From positions 1 to 64,000 of the forward strand of contig NZ_VLTJ01000004.1 in assembly GCF_007558815.1 (NCBI RefSeq): a DNA stretch of 64,000 bases, given 5' to 3'. The translations under genes and the position numbers were made by a program. The notes under the pieces are model-generated. The model did no database searches. It saw nothing but the letters and a program-made list of their open reading frames with translations, and was not told the DNA's origin. Of this stretch, positions 19,431 through 29,160 are shown one piece after another. The stretch is from Verticiella sediminum (GTDB lineage Bacteria; Pseudomonadota; Gammaproteobacteria; Burkholderiales; Burkholderiaceae_B). How positions within the stretch are numbered: the first letter of the stretch is position 1; each line of letters opens with the position of its first letter.

Positions 19431-20159
19431 TCAGAACGCGCGCGCCACGCTGAAGACCACGCCAGTACGACCGGCATCGCGGTCCCTGCTGGTCTGGTAC
19501 CAGTCCTTCTTGTTGGTCGAGACGACGTGCCCGCCGAAGGTCCAGTCGTCGAAGGCGTAGGTCACGCCAGCCATGTAGTCCACATAGCCGCTGATGGCCG
19601 GGTCGTTCTTGAGCTTCTGGTAGCCGACGTGGGCATCCACGCCCCAGCCGCTGCCCAGGTCGAAGGCCAGGCCGGCCTCGACGTAGTAGTTGTTCTTCGA
19701 GTCGGGCGCGCCGAAGAAGTCGGTCATGCCGTGCGAGTACTTGAGCGAGAACGGCCCATACGCCAGCCCTGCATAAAGCTCGAAGTTCTTGATGGTGCCG
19801 CCCTTGGCCGCATCGCTGCCCGGGTAGTAGTAGTACAGGCCGCCCACGTCCAGCTCGACGTCGCCGAACGCGTGTTTGTACCCACCATACAGGTCCATCT
19901 CGATGTTGCCGCCGGGGAACAGCTCGTCGGCCACGTTGGAGTTCCAGTTGCCGGCGTAGAAGCCGGAGGCGTGTTCATAGTCGAAGCCCCCCTGGATGGC
20001 CGGCCGCAGGTTGGTCTGCGTGAAGCCACGAAAACGGTAGTCGCTCACCAGGCCGACGTTGGCGGAGAACGAGTGCGGAGACGTCGTGGCGGCGGTTTGC
20101 GCGAAAGCTGCTGGGCTGATGACGCTGGCCAGAATGGCTGCCAACAGGGCTGTTTTCAT
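19431..20159 (-). CDS. TorF-family putative outer-membrane porin
   Basis: The 242-residue protein has a 20-residue signal peptide (cut after AAFA) and a beta-rich body with NVGLVSDYRFRGFTQTN, typical of the TIGR02001/TorF group of small barrels found just upstream of glnK-amtB. The last residue is Phe. It probably lets ammonium or other nitrogen compounds cross the outer membrane; that is inferred from linkage, not shown. It is the first gene of the operon and is separated from glnK by 93 bp. Confidence 0.88.
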   Translation of the reverse strand: MKTALLAAILASVISPAAFAQTAATTSPHSFSANVGLVSDYRFRGFTQTNLRPAIQGGFDYEHASGFYAGNWNSNVADELFPGGNIEMDLYGGYKHAFGDVELDVGGLYYYYPGSDAAKGGTIKNFELYAGLAYGPFSLKYSHGMTDFFGAPDSKNNYYVEAGLAFDLGSGWGVDAHVGYQKLKNDPAISGYVDYMAGVTYAFDDWTFGGHVVSTNKKDWYQTSRDRDAGRTGVVFSVARAF

Positions 20160-20249
20160 GATGACTCCAGTATGCGGATATGTTGTGACCGGAACAGCGG
20201 CCTTTATAGGGAGCTACACACTTATCGAAGACCAGCAGGTATTCCTAAA

Positions 20250-20265
20250 AGCAACGGCCATGCCA
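20250..20265 (-). promoter_or_regulatory. Sigma-54 promoter of torF-glnK-amtB
   Basis: Read on the minus strand, TGGCATGGCCGTTGCT matches TGGCACG-N4-TTGCW with one change. The invariant GG and GC are 10 bp apart. Transcription would start about 12 nt further, leaving a leader of about 80 nt before torF. Confidence 0.83.
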
Positions 20266-20338
20266 ATTTGCGTCCGTACGTGGCGCCCATCGCGGCGTCG
20301 CGTTTTTGCCCCGGGACGAGGCTCTCGAGCACCCTGAA

Positions 20339-20355
20339 TGCACCATGAATGCCCA
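20339..20355. promoter_or_regulatory. Weaker NtrC site (half conserved)
   Basis: TGCACC-N5-TGCCCA keeps one good half. Its centre is 21 bp, two helical turns, from the stronger site, so both would lie on the same face of the DNA. Confidence 0.5.
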
Positions 20356-20359
20356 TATA

Positions 20360-20376
20360 TGCACCGACTTGGTGCT
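20360..20376. promoter_or_regulatory. NtrC-type activator site
   Basis: TGCACCGACTTGGTGCT fits the NtrC consensus TGCACC-N5-GGTGCA with one mismatch. It lies about 110-130 bp upstream of the sigma-54 start, the usual distance for an enhancer. Confidence 0.75.
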
Positions 20377-20462
20377 GTGAGTGCTTTCTGACACAGCATG
20401 TGGGCACTCCAGGCAGGCATCGCCTAGACTGGTGTAAGAAACCATGTCGGGAATCGCGCAAC

Positions 20463-21950
20463 ATGACGCTTGCTGTGCTCTCGAGCCGGGCCCTGGCGGG
20501 GCTGGCGGCCACCGAGGTGAGGGTCGAAGTGCACCTGGCTTCCGGTCTGCCGGCCTTTCACATCGTCGGCCTGCCGGACGCCGAAGTGCGCGAAAGCCGC
20601 GAGCGCGTGCGGGCGGCCATCGGCGCGAGCGGCTATGAGTTTCCGTCGGGACGGCTCACCGTGAATCTCGCGCCGGCCGACCTGCCCAAGGAGTCGGCCC
20701 GCTTCGACCTGCCGATCGCCCTCGGGGTGCTGCTGGCCAGCGGCCAGGTCCGCGCGCGCCGGCGTCTGGAAAGCCTGGTGTCGGCTGGCGAGCTCTCGCT
20801 CACCGGTGCGCTGGTGCCCGTCAAGGCCGCGCTCGCGATCGCGCTCGGCACCGCCGGCATGCCCGCGCGCACACTGCTGCTGCCGGCCGAAAGCGCCGCC
20901 ACGGCCGCGCGGGTGCCCGGCCTGCAGGTGGTCGGCGTGGCCACACTGGCCGAGGCGGGCGCCTGGCTGGCCGGCCAGGACGACCTGGCCCCGCTCGCGC
21001 CCGCCGCCGCCCAGCCGGCACCCGCCTATCCCTGTCTATCGGATGTGCGCGGGCAGCCGCTGGCGCGCCGCGCCCTCGAAGTGGCGGCGGCTGGCGGTCA
21101 CGCACTGTTGTTCTGCGGGCCGCCGGGCGCCGGCAAGACCATGCTGGCCGAGCGCCTGCCCGGCATCCTGCCGCCGCTCACCGAGGCGGAATTCCTCGAA
21201 GCGGGGGCCATCGGCGCGCTGGCCGATCCGCCGCTGCCTCTGGGCCAGCGGCCGTTTCGCGCGCCTCACCATTCCGCGTCGATGGCCGCGCTGGTCGGCG
21301 GCGGCTCCAGGCCGCGCCCGGGCGAAGCCAGCCTGGCCCATCTGGGCGTGCTGTTCCTGGACGAGCTGCCGGAGTTCGGCCGCCAGGCCCTGGAAGCGCT
21401 GCGCGAGCCGCTCGAAACCGGCGTGCTGGCCATCACCCGCGCCCGACACCGCGTCGAGTACCCGGCGCGTTTTCAGCTCGTCGCCGCCATGAACCCCTGC
21501 CCCTGCGGCTGGGCCGGCCATCCGCGGCGCGCCTGCCGCTGTTCCGCCGAGCGCCTCGCGCGCTACACGGCGCGCCTGTCAGGCCCGCTGCTCGATCGCA
21601 TCGACCTGCAAGTGACGCTGCCCCCGACCGAAGCCGATGCCCTGGATCTGCCGCCAGGCGAGACTTCCGCGGCCGTGCGCGCGCGGGTCGTGCCGGCACG
21701 CGCACGCCAGTTGCACCGCCAGGCTTGTCCCAATGCGCAGCTCAAGGGCGCCGCGCTGGATCGGGCCTGCGTGCTGTCGCCGGCCGCGCGCACCCTGTGG
21801 CGCGACGCCGTGGCGCAGTGGGATTGGTCGGCGCGCGCGGCGCACCGGGTGCTGCGGGTGGCCCGCACCGTGGCCGATCTCGCCGGCGCCGAGCGCATCG
21901 ATCTCGCCCACGTGGCCGAAGCGGTCCAGTATCGCGCCGCCACCGGCTGA
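20463..21950 (+). CDS. comM: ComM/YifB-type AAA+ ATPase (Mg-chelatase-like)
   Basis: The 495-residue hexameric helicase helps branch migration during natural transformation. It opens with the ChlI-like/Lon-like fold (VEVHLASGLPAFHIVGLPD, NLAPADLPKE), then the AAA+ core with Walker A GPPGAGKT (219-226), RPFRAPHHSAS, Walker B LFLDELPEF and MNPCPCG, followed by a Cys pair in GHPRRACRCS that may bind zinc. The start at 20463 follows from family alignment; the frame extends upstream without homology. It stands alone on the plus strand. Confidence 0.92.
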   Translation: MTLAVLSSRALAGLAATEVRVEVHLASGLPAFHIVGLPDAEVRESRERVRAAIGASGYEFPSGRLTVNLAPADLPKESARFDLPIALGVLLASGQVRARRRLESLVSAGELSLTGALVPVKAALAIALGTAGMPARTLLLPAESAATAARVPGLQVVGVATLAEAGAWLAGQDDLAPLAPAAAQPAPAYPCLSDVRGQPLARRALEVAAAGGHALLFCGPPGAGKTMLAERLPGILPPLTEAEFLEAGAIGALADPPLPLGQRPFRAPHHSASMAALVGGGSRPRPGEASLAHLGVLFLDELPEFGRQALEALREPLETGVLAITRARHRVEYPARFQLVAAMNPCPCGWAGHPRRACRCSAERLARYTARLSGPLLDRIDLQVTLPPTEADALDLPPGETSAAVRARVVPARARQLHRQACPNAQLKGAALDRACVLSPAARTLWRDAVAQWDWSARAAHRVLRVARTVADLAGAERIDLAHVAEAVQYRAATG

Positions 21951-21980
21951 CCAGGTCGGCCGGCGGGCCGCAACGCGTGC

Positions 21981-22721
21981 TCAGTGCAGGATCTGGCTCA
22001 GGAAAAGCCGGGTGCGTTCGTTCTGCGGATGATCGAAGAACGCGTCCGGGCTGTTCTGCTCGATGATCTCGCCGCGGTCCATGAAGATCACGCGATCGGC
22101 AACCTTGCGCGCAAACCCCATTTCATGGGTCACGCACAACATGGTCATGCCGCTCTCCTTGGCCAGGCCGACCATCACGTCGAGCACTTCCTTGACCATC
22201 TCGGGATCGAGCGCCGAGGTCGGTTCGTCGAACAGCATGATCTTGGGGCTCATGCACAGCGAGCGTGCGATCGCCACGCGCTGCTGCTGGCCGCCGGAAA
22301 GCTGGCCGGGGTACTTGTTGGCCTGCTCCGGGATGCGCACGCGCTCCAGGTACTTCATCGCCGTCTGCTCGGCCTCGGCCTTGGGGCGCTTGAGCACCCA
22401 CACCGGGCCGAGCGTCAGGTTCTCCAGGACGGTCAGGTGCGGGAACAGGTTGAAGTGCTGAAACACCATGCCGACATCGCGGCGTATGGTCTCCACGTTC
22501 TTGATGTCGTTGGTGAGCTCGGTGCCATTGACGATCAGTTGGCCCTGCTGGTGTTCTTCCAGGCGGTTGATGCAGCGGATGAGCGTCGACTTCCCGGAAC
22601 CCGACGGCCCGCAGACGACGATGCGCTCACCCGGCGCGACCTCCAGGTCGATGTGTTTCAGCACGTGGAACTGGCCATACCACTTGTTCAGATCCCGCAT
22701 CGTGATGATGGGCTCGGCCAT
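21981..22721 (-). CDS. aapP: General L-amino-acid ABC transporter, ATPase AapP
   Basis: The 246-residue cytoplasmic ATPase powers uptake of a broad range of L-amino acids. Walker [10 protein letters not shown] is at 38-46, the Q-loop in [17 protein letters not shown], the signature LSGGQQQR, Walker [15 protein letters not shown] and the H-loop [12 protein letters not shown]. It is the last gene of aapJQMP and its start is the ATG after GGAGTAC. It is convergent with comM. Confidence 0.94.
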   Translation of the reverse strand: MAEPIITMRDLNKWYGQFHVLKHIDLEVAPGERIVVCGPSGSGKSTLIRCINRLEEHQQGQLIVNGTELTNDIKNVETIRRDVGMVFQHFNLFPHLTVLENLTLGPVWVLKRPKAEAEQTAMKYLERVRIPEQANKYPGQLSGGQQQRVAIARSLCMSPKIMLFDEPTSALDPEMVKEVLDVMVGLAKESGMTMLCVTHEMGFARKVADRVIFMDRGEIIEQNSPDAFFDHPQNERTRLFLSQILH

Positions 22722-22762
22722 GCTCGTACTCCTTCGTTGCTCGTTTTCGGGGCGAGCCCGGC

Positions 22763-23857
22763 TCAACGCTGCTGCCCCACCGCCAGCCGCCGTTCCAGCG
22801 ACTGGCTGTACTTGGACATGGAATAGCAGTAGATGAAATAGATAACGGAGATGAACACATACACCTCCACGCCGAAGCCGCGCCAGGCCGCATCCGACAG
22901 CGCCGCCTTGGCCGCCTGGGTCAGGTCGAAGATACCGATGATCACCACCAGCGAGGTGTCCTTGAAGAGACTGATGAAGATGCTGACCAGCGGCGGAATC
23001 ACGATCTTCAAGGCCTGTGGCAGCACGATCTTGCGCATCTGCTGCCAGTACGACAGCCCGATCGATTCGGCGCCCTCGATCTGCCCCTTGGGAATGGCCT
23101 GCAGGCCGCCGCGCACCGTCTCGGCCACGTAGGCCGCGGCGAACATGATGATGGCGATCTGTGCTCGCAGCAGCTTGTCGATGCTGAAGCCGACCGGCAG
23201 GAACAGCGGCAGCATGACCGAGGACATGAAGAGCAGGCTGATCAGCGGCACGCCGCGGATCAGCTCGATGTAGACCACGCACAAGGCCTTGATCGCCGGC
23301 ATCCTGGAGCGCCGGCCGAGTGCGAGCAGCACGCCGATCGGAAAGGCGAAAGCAATGCCGAAGGTGGCGAGGATCAGCGTGAGCGGCAGGCCGCCCCAGC
23401 GGCTGTTCTCGACATAGGTCAGGCCCAGTACGCCGCCCCACATCAGGACGCCGGTGGCGGTGAGCGAGACGATCCAGATCAGGGCCAGCGAGCGGTTCCA
23501 GAACCTGGGTATCGCGCTCACGATCAGCGTGCCGGTCAGGATGAAGACCACCAGCAGTGGCCGCCATTGCTCGTCGTACGGGTAGAGGCCGAAAAGTATG
23601 AGGCGGTGCTTCTCGCGGATGAAGGCCCAGCAAGCGCCGGTCGTGGCGCGGCATTCCTGCGCCGTCTCGGCGGTGAAGTTGGCGCTGAGCAGTGCCCAGT
23701 CCAGGACCGCGGGTATGGCCATGACCAGCAGCCAGACCGAAAGCACTGTCAGAAGAATGCTCAGCGGCGAAGCGAGCAGGCTCTCCTTGGCCCACTGCCA
23801 CGGGTTGCGGCGTGGTACGGGTGGCTTGTTGTCGATGGAAGTGGCGATCGTGCTCAT
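22763..23857 (-). CDS. aapM: General L-amino-acid ABC transporter, permease AapM
   Basis: The 364-residue membrane protein has about eight hydrophobic segments. The HisM/polar-amino-acid permease core is at the C-terminal half, with [16 protein letters not shown] and the EAA loop in [20 protein letters not shown]. Its long N-terminal half, with extra helices and a soluble loop ([20 protein letters not shown]), is typical of AapM rather than HisM. It lies between AapP (41 bp) and AapQ (15 bp), in the same transcript. Confidence 0.93.
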   Translation of the reverse strand: MSTIATSIDNKPPVPRRNPWQWAKESLLASPLSILLTVLSVWLLVMAIPAVLDWALLSANFTAETAQECRATTGACWAFIREKHRLILFGLYPYDEQWRPLLVVFILTGTLIVSAIPRFWNRSLALIWIVSLTATGVLMWGGVLGLTYVENSRWGGLPLTLILATFGIAFAFPIGVLLALGRRSRMPAIKALCVVYIELIRGVPLISLLFMSSVMLPLFLPVGFSIDKLLRAQIAIIMFAAAYVAETVRGGLQAIPKGQIEGAESIGLSYWQQMRKIVLPQALKIVIPPLVSIFISLFKDTSLVVIIGIFDLTQAAKAALSDAAWRGFGVEVYVFISVIYFIYCYSMSKYSQSLERRLAVGQQR

Positions 23858-23872
23858 GTCCTGGCTCCCTTC

Positions 23873-25066
23873 CTATCGCTCGACCAGCGCGATGTGCTTG
23901 TTGTACCAATTCATGAACACCGAGATCGTCAGGCTGACGGTGAGATAGGCCGCCATGATGATCATCACGCCTTCGATGGCTTGACCGGTCTGGTTCAGCG
24001 TGGTGTTGACCACCGACACGATGTCCGGATAGCCGATCGCCACCGCCAGCGAGCTGTTCTTGACCAGGTTCAGGTACTGGCTGGTCATGGGGGGTACGAT
24101 GATGCGCAGCGCCTGCGGCAGCACCACCAGGCGCAGCACCAGGCTGGCGCGCAGGCCGAGCGCATTGGCGGCCTCGGTCTGCCCCTTGGGCACGGCTTGG
24201 ATGCCCGAGCGCACGATCTCGGCGATGAAGGCCGCCGTATACATGACCAGGCCCACCAGCAGGGCCGCGAACTCCGGCGACAGCGTGAGCCCGCCGACGA
24301 AGTTGAAGCCGCGCAATTCCGGCACGTCGATCTGCGTCGGCGCGCCGCCGATCAGCCAGCCAGCCACGGGCAGCGCGATGAAGAGCGCCACCCCGATGCG
24401 CCCCGTGGGCAGCCCGCGCCCGGACTGGTACCGGCGCTTGCGGGACACATGCGCCACGAGCAGCGTGAGCAGCAAGGCGAGCAGCAGGCCGTAGAGTGCG
24501 TAGTCGAAGCCGGCCGCCTCGGCGACCCAGGGCAGCTTGACGCCGCGATTCGAGATGAAGAAACCGGGCAGCGGGTTCAGCGCCTGGCGCGGGCCCGCCG
24601 TGTTCTCGGTGATGAGCGCATACCAGAAGAAGAGTTGTAGCAACAAGGGAACGTTGCGCATCACTTCGACGTAGATGCTCGCCAGCTTGGCGATGAGCCA
24701 GTTCTTCGAGAGCCGCGCGATGCCGATCAGCGTACCGACGACGGTGGCGAACACGATGCCCAGCGCCGCCACGCGCAAGGTGTTCACGATACCCACCGCG
24801 ATCGCGCGCCGATAGGTGTCGGCGGGGGTATATGCGATCAGGCTCTCGCCGATCGCGAAGCCTGACTCGCGATCCAGGAAGCCGAAGCCCGTGGCGATAT
24901 TGCGCGTGGCCAGATTGTTGAGGGTGTTGGAGATCAGGAACCACGCGACCCATCCCACGGCTGCCAGGGCGATGACCTGATAGACCAGGGCACGGATCTT
25001 GGGGTCGTTCCAACTGAGGCGCGTCCGTGGATGTGCCGGTGGCCGCTGCTCTGAAGAATGAGCCAT
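23873..25066 (-). CDS. aapQ: General L-amino-acid ABC transporter, permease AapQ
   Basis: The 397-residue membrane subunit pairs with AapM. It has ENLV-like [17 protein letters not shown], a large periplasmic insertion between helices, then [20 protein letters not shown] (EAA loop) and two more helices. Size fits AapQ. The start is the ATG at 25066 at the beginning of [10 protein letters not shown]; a longer frame to 25162 has no homology. The gap to AapJ is 129 bp, larger than elsewhere in the operon. Confidence 0.92.
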   Translation of the reverse strand: MAHSSEQRPPAHPRTRLSWNDPKIRALVYQVIALAAVGWVAWFLISNTLNNLATRNIATGFGFLDRESGFAIGESLIAYTPADTYRRAIAVGIVNTLRVAALGIVFATVVGTLIGIARLSKNWLIAKLASIYVEVMRNVPLLLQLFFWYALITENTAGPRQALNPLPGFFISNRGVKLPWVAEAAGFDYALYGLLLALLLTLLVAHVSRKRRYQSGRGLPTGRIGVALFIALPVAGWLIGGAPTQIDVPELRGFNFVGGLTLSPEFAALLVGLVMYTAAFIAEIVRSGIQAVPKGQTEAANALGLRASLVLRLVVLPQALRIIVPPMTSQYLNLVKNSSLAVAIGYPDIVSVVNTTLNQTGQAIEGVMIIMAAYLTVSLTISVFMNWYNKHIALVER

Positions 25067-25195
25067 GCTGTATCTCTGGGCGAATGTATCGTTGCTGCGA
25101 ACCGCCGCCGGAGGTGCGACCCGGGCCGGGCAGCGCGCCACGGCGTGCCGCCCGGCCGGCATGGCTGGCGGACAGCGCCGCCAGCCGTATCGCCC

Positions 25196-26218
25196 TTAGC
25201 GCACAGGCCAGGCGTACATCACACCGCCGTCCTTCCACTGCGCGTTCAGGCCGCGTTCGAGCTTCATGGCGCTGCCGCCGCCCAGGCTGCGTTCGAAGCT
25301 TTCACCGTAGTTGCCGACCTGCTTGATGATGTTGTACGCCCATTTGTCGTCCACGCCCAGGTTCTTGCCCATGCCCGGCGTCACCCCGAGGATGCGCTGC
25401 ACGTTGGGATTGTCGCTCTTGAGCATTTCGTCGACGTTGCCCGAATCGATGCCGTACTCCTCGGCCTCGATCATGGCGTTGAGCGCCCAGCGCACCACGT
25501 TGAACCACTGTTCGTCACCCTGGCGCACCATGGGCCCCAGCGGCTCCTTGGAGAAATCCTCGGGCAGGATCACGTAGTCGTCCGGGTTGGCGAACTGGGT
25601 CGAGCGGGTCGAGGCCAACTGCGACTTGTCGGTGGTGAAAGCATCGCAACGGCCCGATTCGAAAGCGCGGACGATCTCGTCGTACTTCTCGATCACGACC
25701 GGCTTGAAATCGAGCTTGTTGCCGCGGAACCAGTCGGCCAGGTTGAGCTCGGTGGTGGTGCCCGGCTGCACGCAGACCGTGGCACCGTCCAGTTCCTTCG
25801 CGCTGGACACACCCAGCGTCTTGGCCACCATCACGCCCTGGCCGTCGTAGTAGTTCACGCCCACGCCGAGCAGGCCGAGCGTGGTGTCGCGAGTCAGCGT
25901 GACCGTGGTGTTGCGCGTGAGCACGTCGACCTCGCCGGACTGCAGGGCGGTGAAGCGCTGCTGGGTGTTCAGCGGGGTGGCGCGGAACTTGGTGGCGTCG
26001 CCGAACACGGCCGCTGCCACGGCCTTGCACAGGTCCACGTCCAGCCCGGACCATTCGCCCTTGCTGTCGGCAAAGGAGAAGCCCGGAATGCCCGTCGAGA
26101 ACCCGCATTGGACATAGCCCTTCTTCTTCACGGCGTCGAACGTCGCGCCCGCCTGGGCGCCCACGGAAAACGAGAACAGGGCGGCGGCGAGGGCCAGCGG
26201 TTTCCAGAATTTCTTCAT
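25196..26218 (-). CDS. aapJ: General L-amino-acid ABC transporter, binding protein AapJ
   Basis: The 340-residue periplasmic protein delivers amino acids to AapQM. A signal peptide of 23 residues (GAQA) precedes two lobes. Conserved parts are [49 protein letters not shown], and the [11 protein letters not shown] region. Cys occurs at VQCG, TVCVQPG and GRCDAF, a family trait. First gene of the operon under the sigma-54 promoter at 26333. Confidence 0.95.
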   Translation of the reverse strand: MKKFWKPLALAAALFSFSVGAQAGATFDAVKKKGYVQCGFSTGIPGFSFADSKGEWSGLDVDLCKAVAAAVFGDATKFRATPLNTQQRFTALQSGEVDVLTRNTTVTLTRDTTLGLLGVGVNYYDGQGVMVAKTLGVSSAKELDGATVCVQPGTTTELNLADWFRGNKLDFKPVVIEKYDEIVRAFESGRCDAFTTDKSQLASTRSTQFANPDDYVILPEDFSKEPLGPMVRQGDEQWFNVVRWALNAMIEAEEYGIDSGNVDEMLKSDNPNVQRILGVTPGMGKNLGVDDKWAYNIIKQVGNYGESFERSLGGGSAMKLERGLNAQWKDGGVMYAWPVR

Positions 26219-26332
26219 CGGTGAATCTCCTCTGCGGTCAAGACAACGAATTGCAACAAGCGCCCAACCATATTAGCGGCGGCACGTGGCTGCCCGACAT
26301 CGGGTAATCCCCGACACGAGAGCGTGAGGTTT

Positions 26333-26348
26333 TGCAAATTTCGTGCCA
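26333..26348 (-). promoter_or_regulatory. Sigma-54 promoter of aapJQMP
   Basis: Read on the minus strand, TGGCACGAAATTTGCA is a perfect fit to TGGCACG-N4-TTGCA, with GG and GC 10 bp apart. The predicted start lies near 26322, giving a leader of about 100 nt before aapJ. Confidence 0.9.
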
Positions 26349-26426
26349 CGAAGTTACCTATACAGGCGCGCCGCCCCGGGTATTTACAGTCCAGTACATT
26401 TGCCACCGGCCTTTCGACCGGCCGCC

Positions 26427-26446
26427 GTGTCGCAGGCGGGCGACAC
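26427..26446. promoter_or_regulatory. Upstream palindrome, candidate enhancer for aapJQMP
   Basis: GTGTCGC (26427-26433) and GCGACAC (26440-26446) form a perfect 7-bp inverted repeat with a 6-bp spacer. It lies about 115 bp upstream of the predicted sigma-54 start, where an activator would bind. It does not match the NtrC consensus. Confidence 0.55.
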
Positions 26447-26519
26447 GCATCAGAATGGGGCGCATGCGCCGGCGCGGCGCACGCTTGGGGCGTCGCCGCT
26501 GCTGTACTATTTCCGCCTC

Positions 26520-27221
26520 ATGATCGAATTCAGCCACGTCTTCAAATCCTACGGCCGCGGGCTCAATGCACTGGCGGATGCCAGCTTCCAGGTCGACGCC
26601 GGGGAATTCGTCTATGTCTCAGGGCCTTCCGGCGCCGGCAAGTCGACCCTGCTCAAGCTGGTGGCCGGCCTGGTGCCGGCCAGCCGCGGGCGCATCCAGG
26701 TCAACGGGCAGGATCTGGGCAAGCTGACGGGCCGCGCACGGCCCTACCTGCGCCGTGCGGTCGGCGTGATCCTGCAAGATACCCACCTGCTCAACGATCG
26801 CAGCGCCTTCGAAAACGTCATGCTGCCGCTCATCGTGACCGGCCATGAACCCGCCCTGGCCCAGACGCGCGCCAGGGCTGCGATCGAAAAGGTCGGCCTG
26901 GCCGGCAAGGAGACGCGGCGCCCGGTCGAGCTGTCCGGCGGCGACCAGCAGCGCCTGGCCATCGCGCGCGCCATCGTCAACCGCCCCGCCCTGCTCATCG
27001 CCGACGAGCCGACCGCCAATCTGGACCACGCCAGCGCCAAACGGATCATCGAAGTGTTTCGTGATTTCAACCGGGTGGGCGTGACCATGCTCATCGCCAC
27101 CCACGACCGCGCCCTGCTCGCCGAGCACACCCACCGCGTGCTCCACGTCGAGAACGGCCGCGTACGCAACGAACCCGGCCAGCTCGCCGCGCGTGCCCGC
27201 GAAGCCCGAGGACGCGCATGA
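26520..27221 (+). CDS. ftsE: Cell division ATP-binding protein FtsE
   Basis: FtsE with FtsX controls amidase activation at the division septum. The 233-residue ATPase begins MIEFSHVFKSYGRG, has Walker A GPSGAGKST (35-43), Q-loop VILQDTHLLNDRS, a signature LSGGDQQR (usually LSGGEQQR), Walker B LLIADEPTANLD and H-loop ATHDRALL. The start at 26520 is the Met that begins family homology. Its stop overlaps ftsX (ATGA). Confidence 0.95.
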   Translation: MIEFSHVFKSYGRGLNALADASFQVDAGEFVYVSGPSGAGKSTLLKLVAGLVPASRGRIQVNGQDLGKLTGRARPYLRRAVGVILQDTHLLNDRSAFENVMLPLIVTGHEPALAQTRARAAIEKVGLAGKETRRPVELSGGDQQRLAIARAIVNRPALLIADEPTANLDHASAKRIIEVFRDFNRVGVTMLIATHDRALLAEHTHRVLHVENGRVRNEPGQLAARAREARGRA

Positions 27222-28123
27222 ACGCCTGGGTACGCCAACATCGCTACGCCCTCGGGGTGACGCTGCGCCGTCTGGCGGCGCAGCCCTTCTCGTCGCTTGC
27301 CAATATATTCGTGATCGCGCTCGCGCTGTCCATCCCTTTGCTCGGCGCGGCGATCCTGATTTCCGCCCAGCCGGTGGCGCGCGATATGTCCACCGGGCCG
27401 GAACTCACCGTTTTCATGCAGCCCGGCGCCCAGCCTTCCGCCGCCGAGGACGTGGCGCAGCGCATCGCCCGCGACCATGCGGCGGACGTAGCCGACGTGC
27501 GCGTGGTGCCGCGCGAGCGCGCCCTGGCCGAACTCAAGGCCGACACGGCCTGGGCCGAGGCCCTGGCCGCCCTGCCCGACAATCCCCTGCCCGATGCCGT
27601 CATCGTGTCGCTTGCCGGCGCCGATTTCGCCCAGCGCGCCGGCAAGCTCGCCGACGCCTGGCGCGAACTCCCGGGGGTGGACAAGGTTCAGCTCGACAGC
27701 GAATGGGTGCAGCGCCTGCAGGCCATCCTGCGCTTCGCCGGCATCGGCCTGTGGCTGCTCGCCGTCGGCGTGGCCATCGCAGTGCTCGCCACGGTCTTCA
27801 ATACGGTGCGCATGCAGGCGCTGGCGCAGCGCGAGGAGATCACCGTCGCCCGGCTGGTCGGCGCTACCGAACGCTTCGTGCGCCGCCCCTTCCTCTACCT
27901 GGGCGCGGTCACCGTCGGCGTTGCCGGGCTTCTGGCGATCGCAGGCAGCGCGCTCGGCCTGGCCCTGCTCAACGACGCCGTACGCGAACTGGCGCGCAGC
28001 TACGGCAGCGACTTCGCGCTCCAACTGCCCGCCCTTCCCTGGCTGGCCGTCTTCGTGATCGGCGGCGCCCTGCTCGGCGCATTCTCCGCGCGCTGGTCGG
28101 TGACTCGCAACACGCGTTTCTGA
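27218..28123 (+). CDS. ftsX: Cell division membrane protein FtsX
   Basis: The 301-residue partner of FtsE has an N-terminal cytoplasmic stretch, helix 1 near 28-46, a large extracellular domain (about 55-175), then three helices. The domain RLQAILRFAGIGLWLLAVGV and QREEITVARLVGATERFVRRPFLYLG is the usual FtsX core. Coupled to ftsE by a 4-nt overlap. The region after it lacks genes for 1.3 kb. Confidence 0.94.
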   Translation: MNAWVRQHRYALGVTLRRLAAQPFSSLANIFVIALALSIPLLGAAILISAQPVARDMSTGPELTVFMQPGAQPSAAEDVAQRIARDHAADVADVRVVPRERALAELKADTAWAEALAALPDNPLPDAVIVSLAGADFAQRAGKLADAWRELPGVDKVQLDSEWVQRLQAILRFAGIGLWLLAVGVAIAVLATVFNTVRMQALAQREEITVARLVGATERFVRRPFLYLGAVTVGVAGLLAIAGSALGLALLNDAVRELARSYGSDFALQLPALPWLAVFVIGGALLGAFSARWSVTRNTRF

Positions 28124-28546
28124 GCGCGGCGAGGCGGCCGATGTAGGGGCCGCTACGCGCGTGCTTCCGGGCCGGCCCCTTCTCTTCTTGGCCCCTTCTT
28201 CTGGCTTCTTGCGGGCTTCTTTCGCCTTCCTGTCGCTTTTTGCAGGTCGCCCCCAGAGGTAACTGCCGGCCTCGCGGCGTAAATTCCTTCTCGGATTTGC
28301 ATCTTGAGCCTCGGCGGGTTGCTGGCAGGTAACTCGTGGGCTCGCACAGCGTTCTTGTCGGCTTCTCGCGGTTCGTCATGATCCGTTGCGGGCCGCTAAC
28401 TTGTCGGCTTCTTACGAGATCCTTCGGTCTTCGTACAGGCGCGCTCGCACTCTCGCGCTAGCAGCGGACTCTCCAGCGACATCCACGGACTCGCCCTCCT
28501 CGGCCGACAGCGGCTCAGGCGCCGAGAATTCATAAATGCGTCTCAT

Positions 28547-28555
28547 TTATCCACA
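28547..28555 (+). promoter_or_regulatory. DnaA box, perfect TTATCCACA
   Basis: Exact match to the strong DnaA-box consensus. It and the box at 28573 are in direct repeat, 26 bp apart. Confidence 0.8.
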
Positions 28556-28572
28556 TATTCACGTCGATAAAC

Positions 28573-28581
28573 TTATCCACA
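28573..28581 (+). promoter_or_regulatory. DnaA box, perfect TTATCCACA
   Basis: Exact match, same orientation as the one at 28547. Confidence 0.8.
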
Positions 28582-28764
28582 GGCCTGTGCATACCTCCAG
28601 TGCGGTGCATGTGTGCAGAAGGTGTGGAGGCAAGTTGAACAACTCCGGCTTTTGTCGCGACGCGTCATCTTGTTCCAGGTTATCCCCGTCGCCGTCCCAG
28701 CAGTCATCCCGGTCGTTTGATGACGCAAGTCGCTGATATTAAAAAATTTTTTGACTTATCCCAC

Positions 28765-28773
28765 TTTTCCACA
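28765..28773 (+). promoter_or_regulatory. DnaA box, TTTTCCACA
   Basis: One mismatch to consensus. It lies ten bases after an A/T block (28735-28755), a plausible unwinding element. Confidence 0.6.
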
Positions 28774-29151
28774 GGCTCTTGTTACCTGTTGTCGTTGTGA
28801 TAGAGAGCAATGATGAACAATACAAGGAGCCGTCGTTGCGAACGCCGGGCCAGCGACACCGCCATGCGTTCCGGTCTGCAGGGCATGCAAACCTGATCCG
28901 GGTTCGCGAACCTTCGCGGCAGCTCCGAACCCGGCGGCAGACCGGAATTTCTGCGGGCATGGCGCAAATCCGCTGTGGACAGACAGGGTGAGGGCACTTG
29001 TGCACAAGTTGTGCAGCGATTCTTGAAAACTCGGCGTTCAAGCACCTTCGGCAAAGTTGTGCGGTATCTATCCCCATGCCGTCCAGGCTGTGAGCAACTC
29101 GTGGAAAGCCTGCAAGCCTTTGATTTTTATGAAAATCAACAGGTTGTCCCC

Positions 29152-29160
29152 ATATCCACA
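29152..29160 (+). promoter_or_regulatory. DnaA box, ATATCCACA
   Basis: One mismatch to consensus, followed by a 50-bp A/T-rich stretch. Confidence 0.5.

Noticed and set aside
26250-26270. Second sigma-54-like match before aapJ
   Set aside because: On the minus strand TGGGCGCTTGTTGCA has the GG and GC only 9 bp apart; the perfect site at 26333 is preferred.
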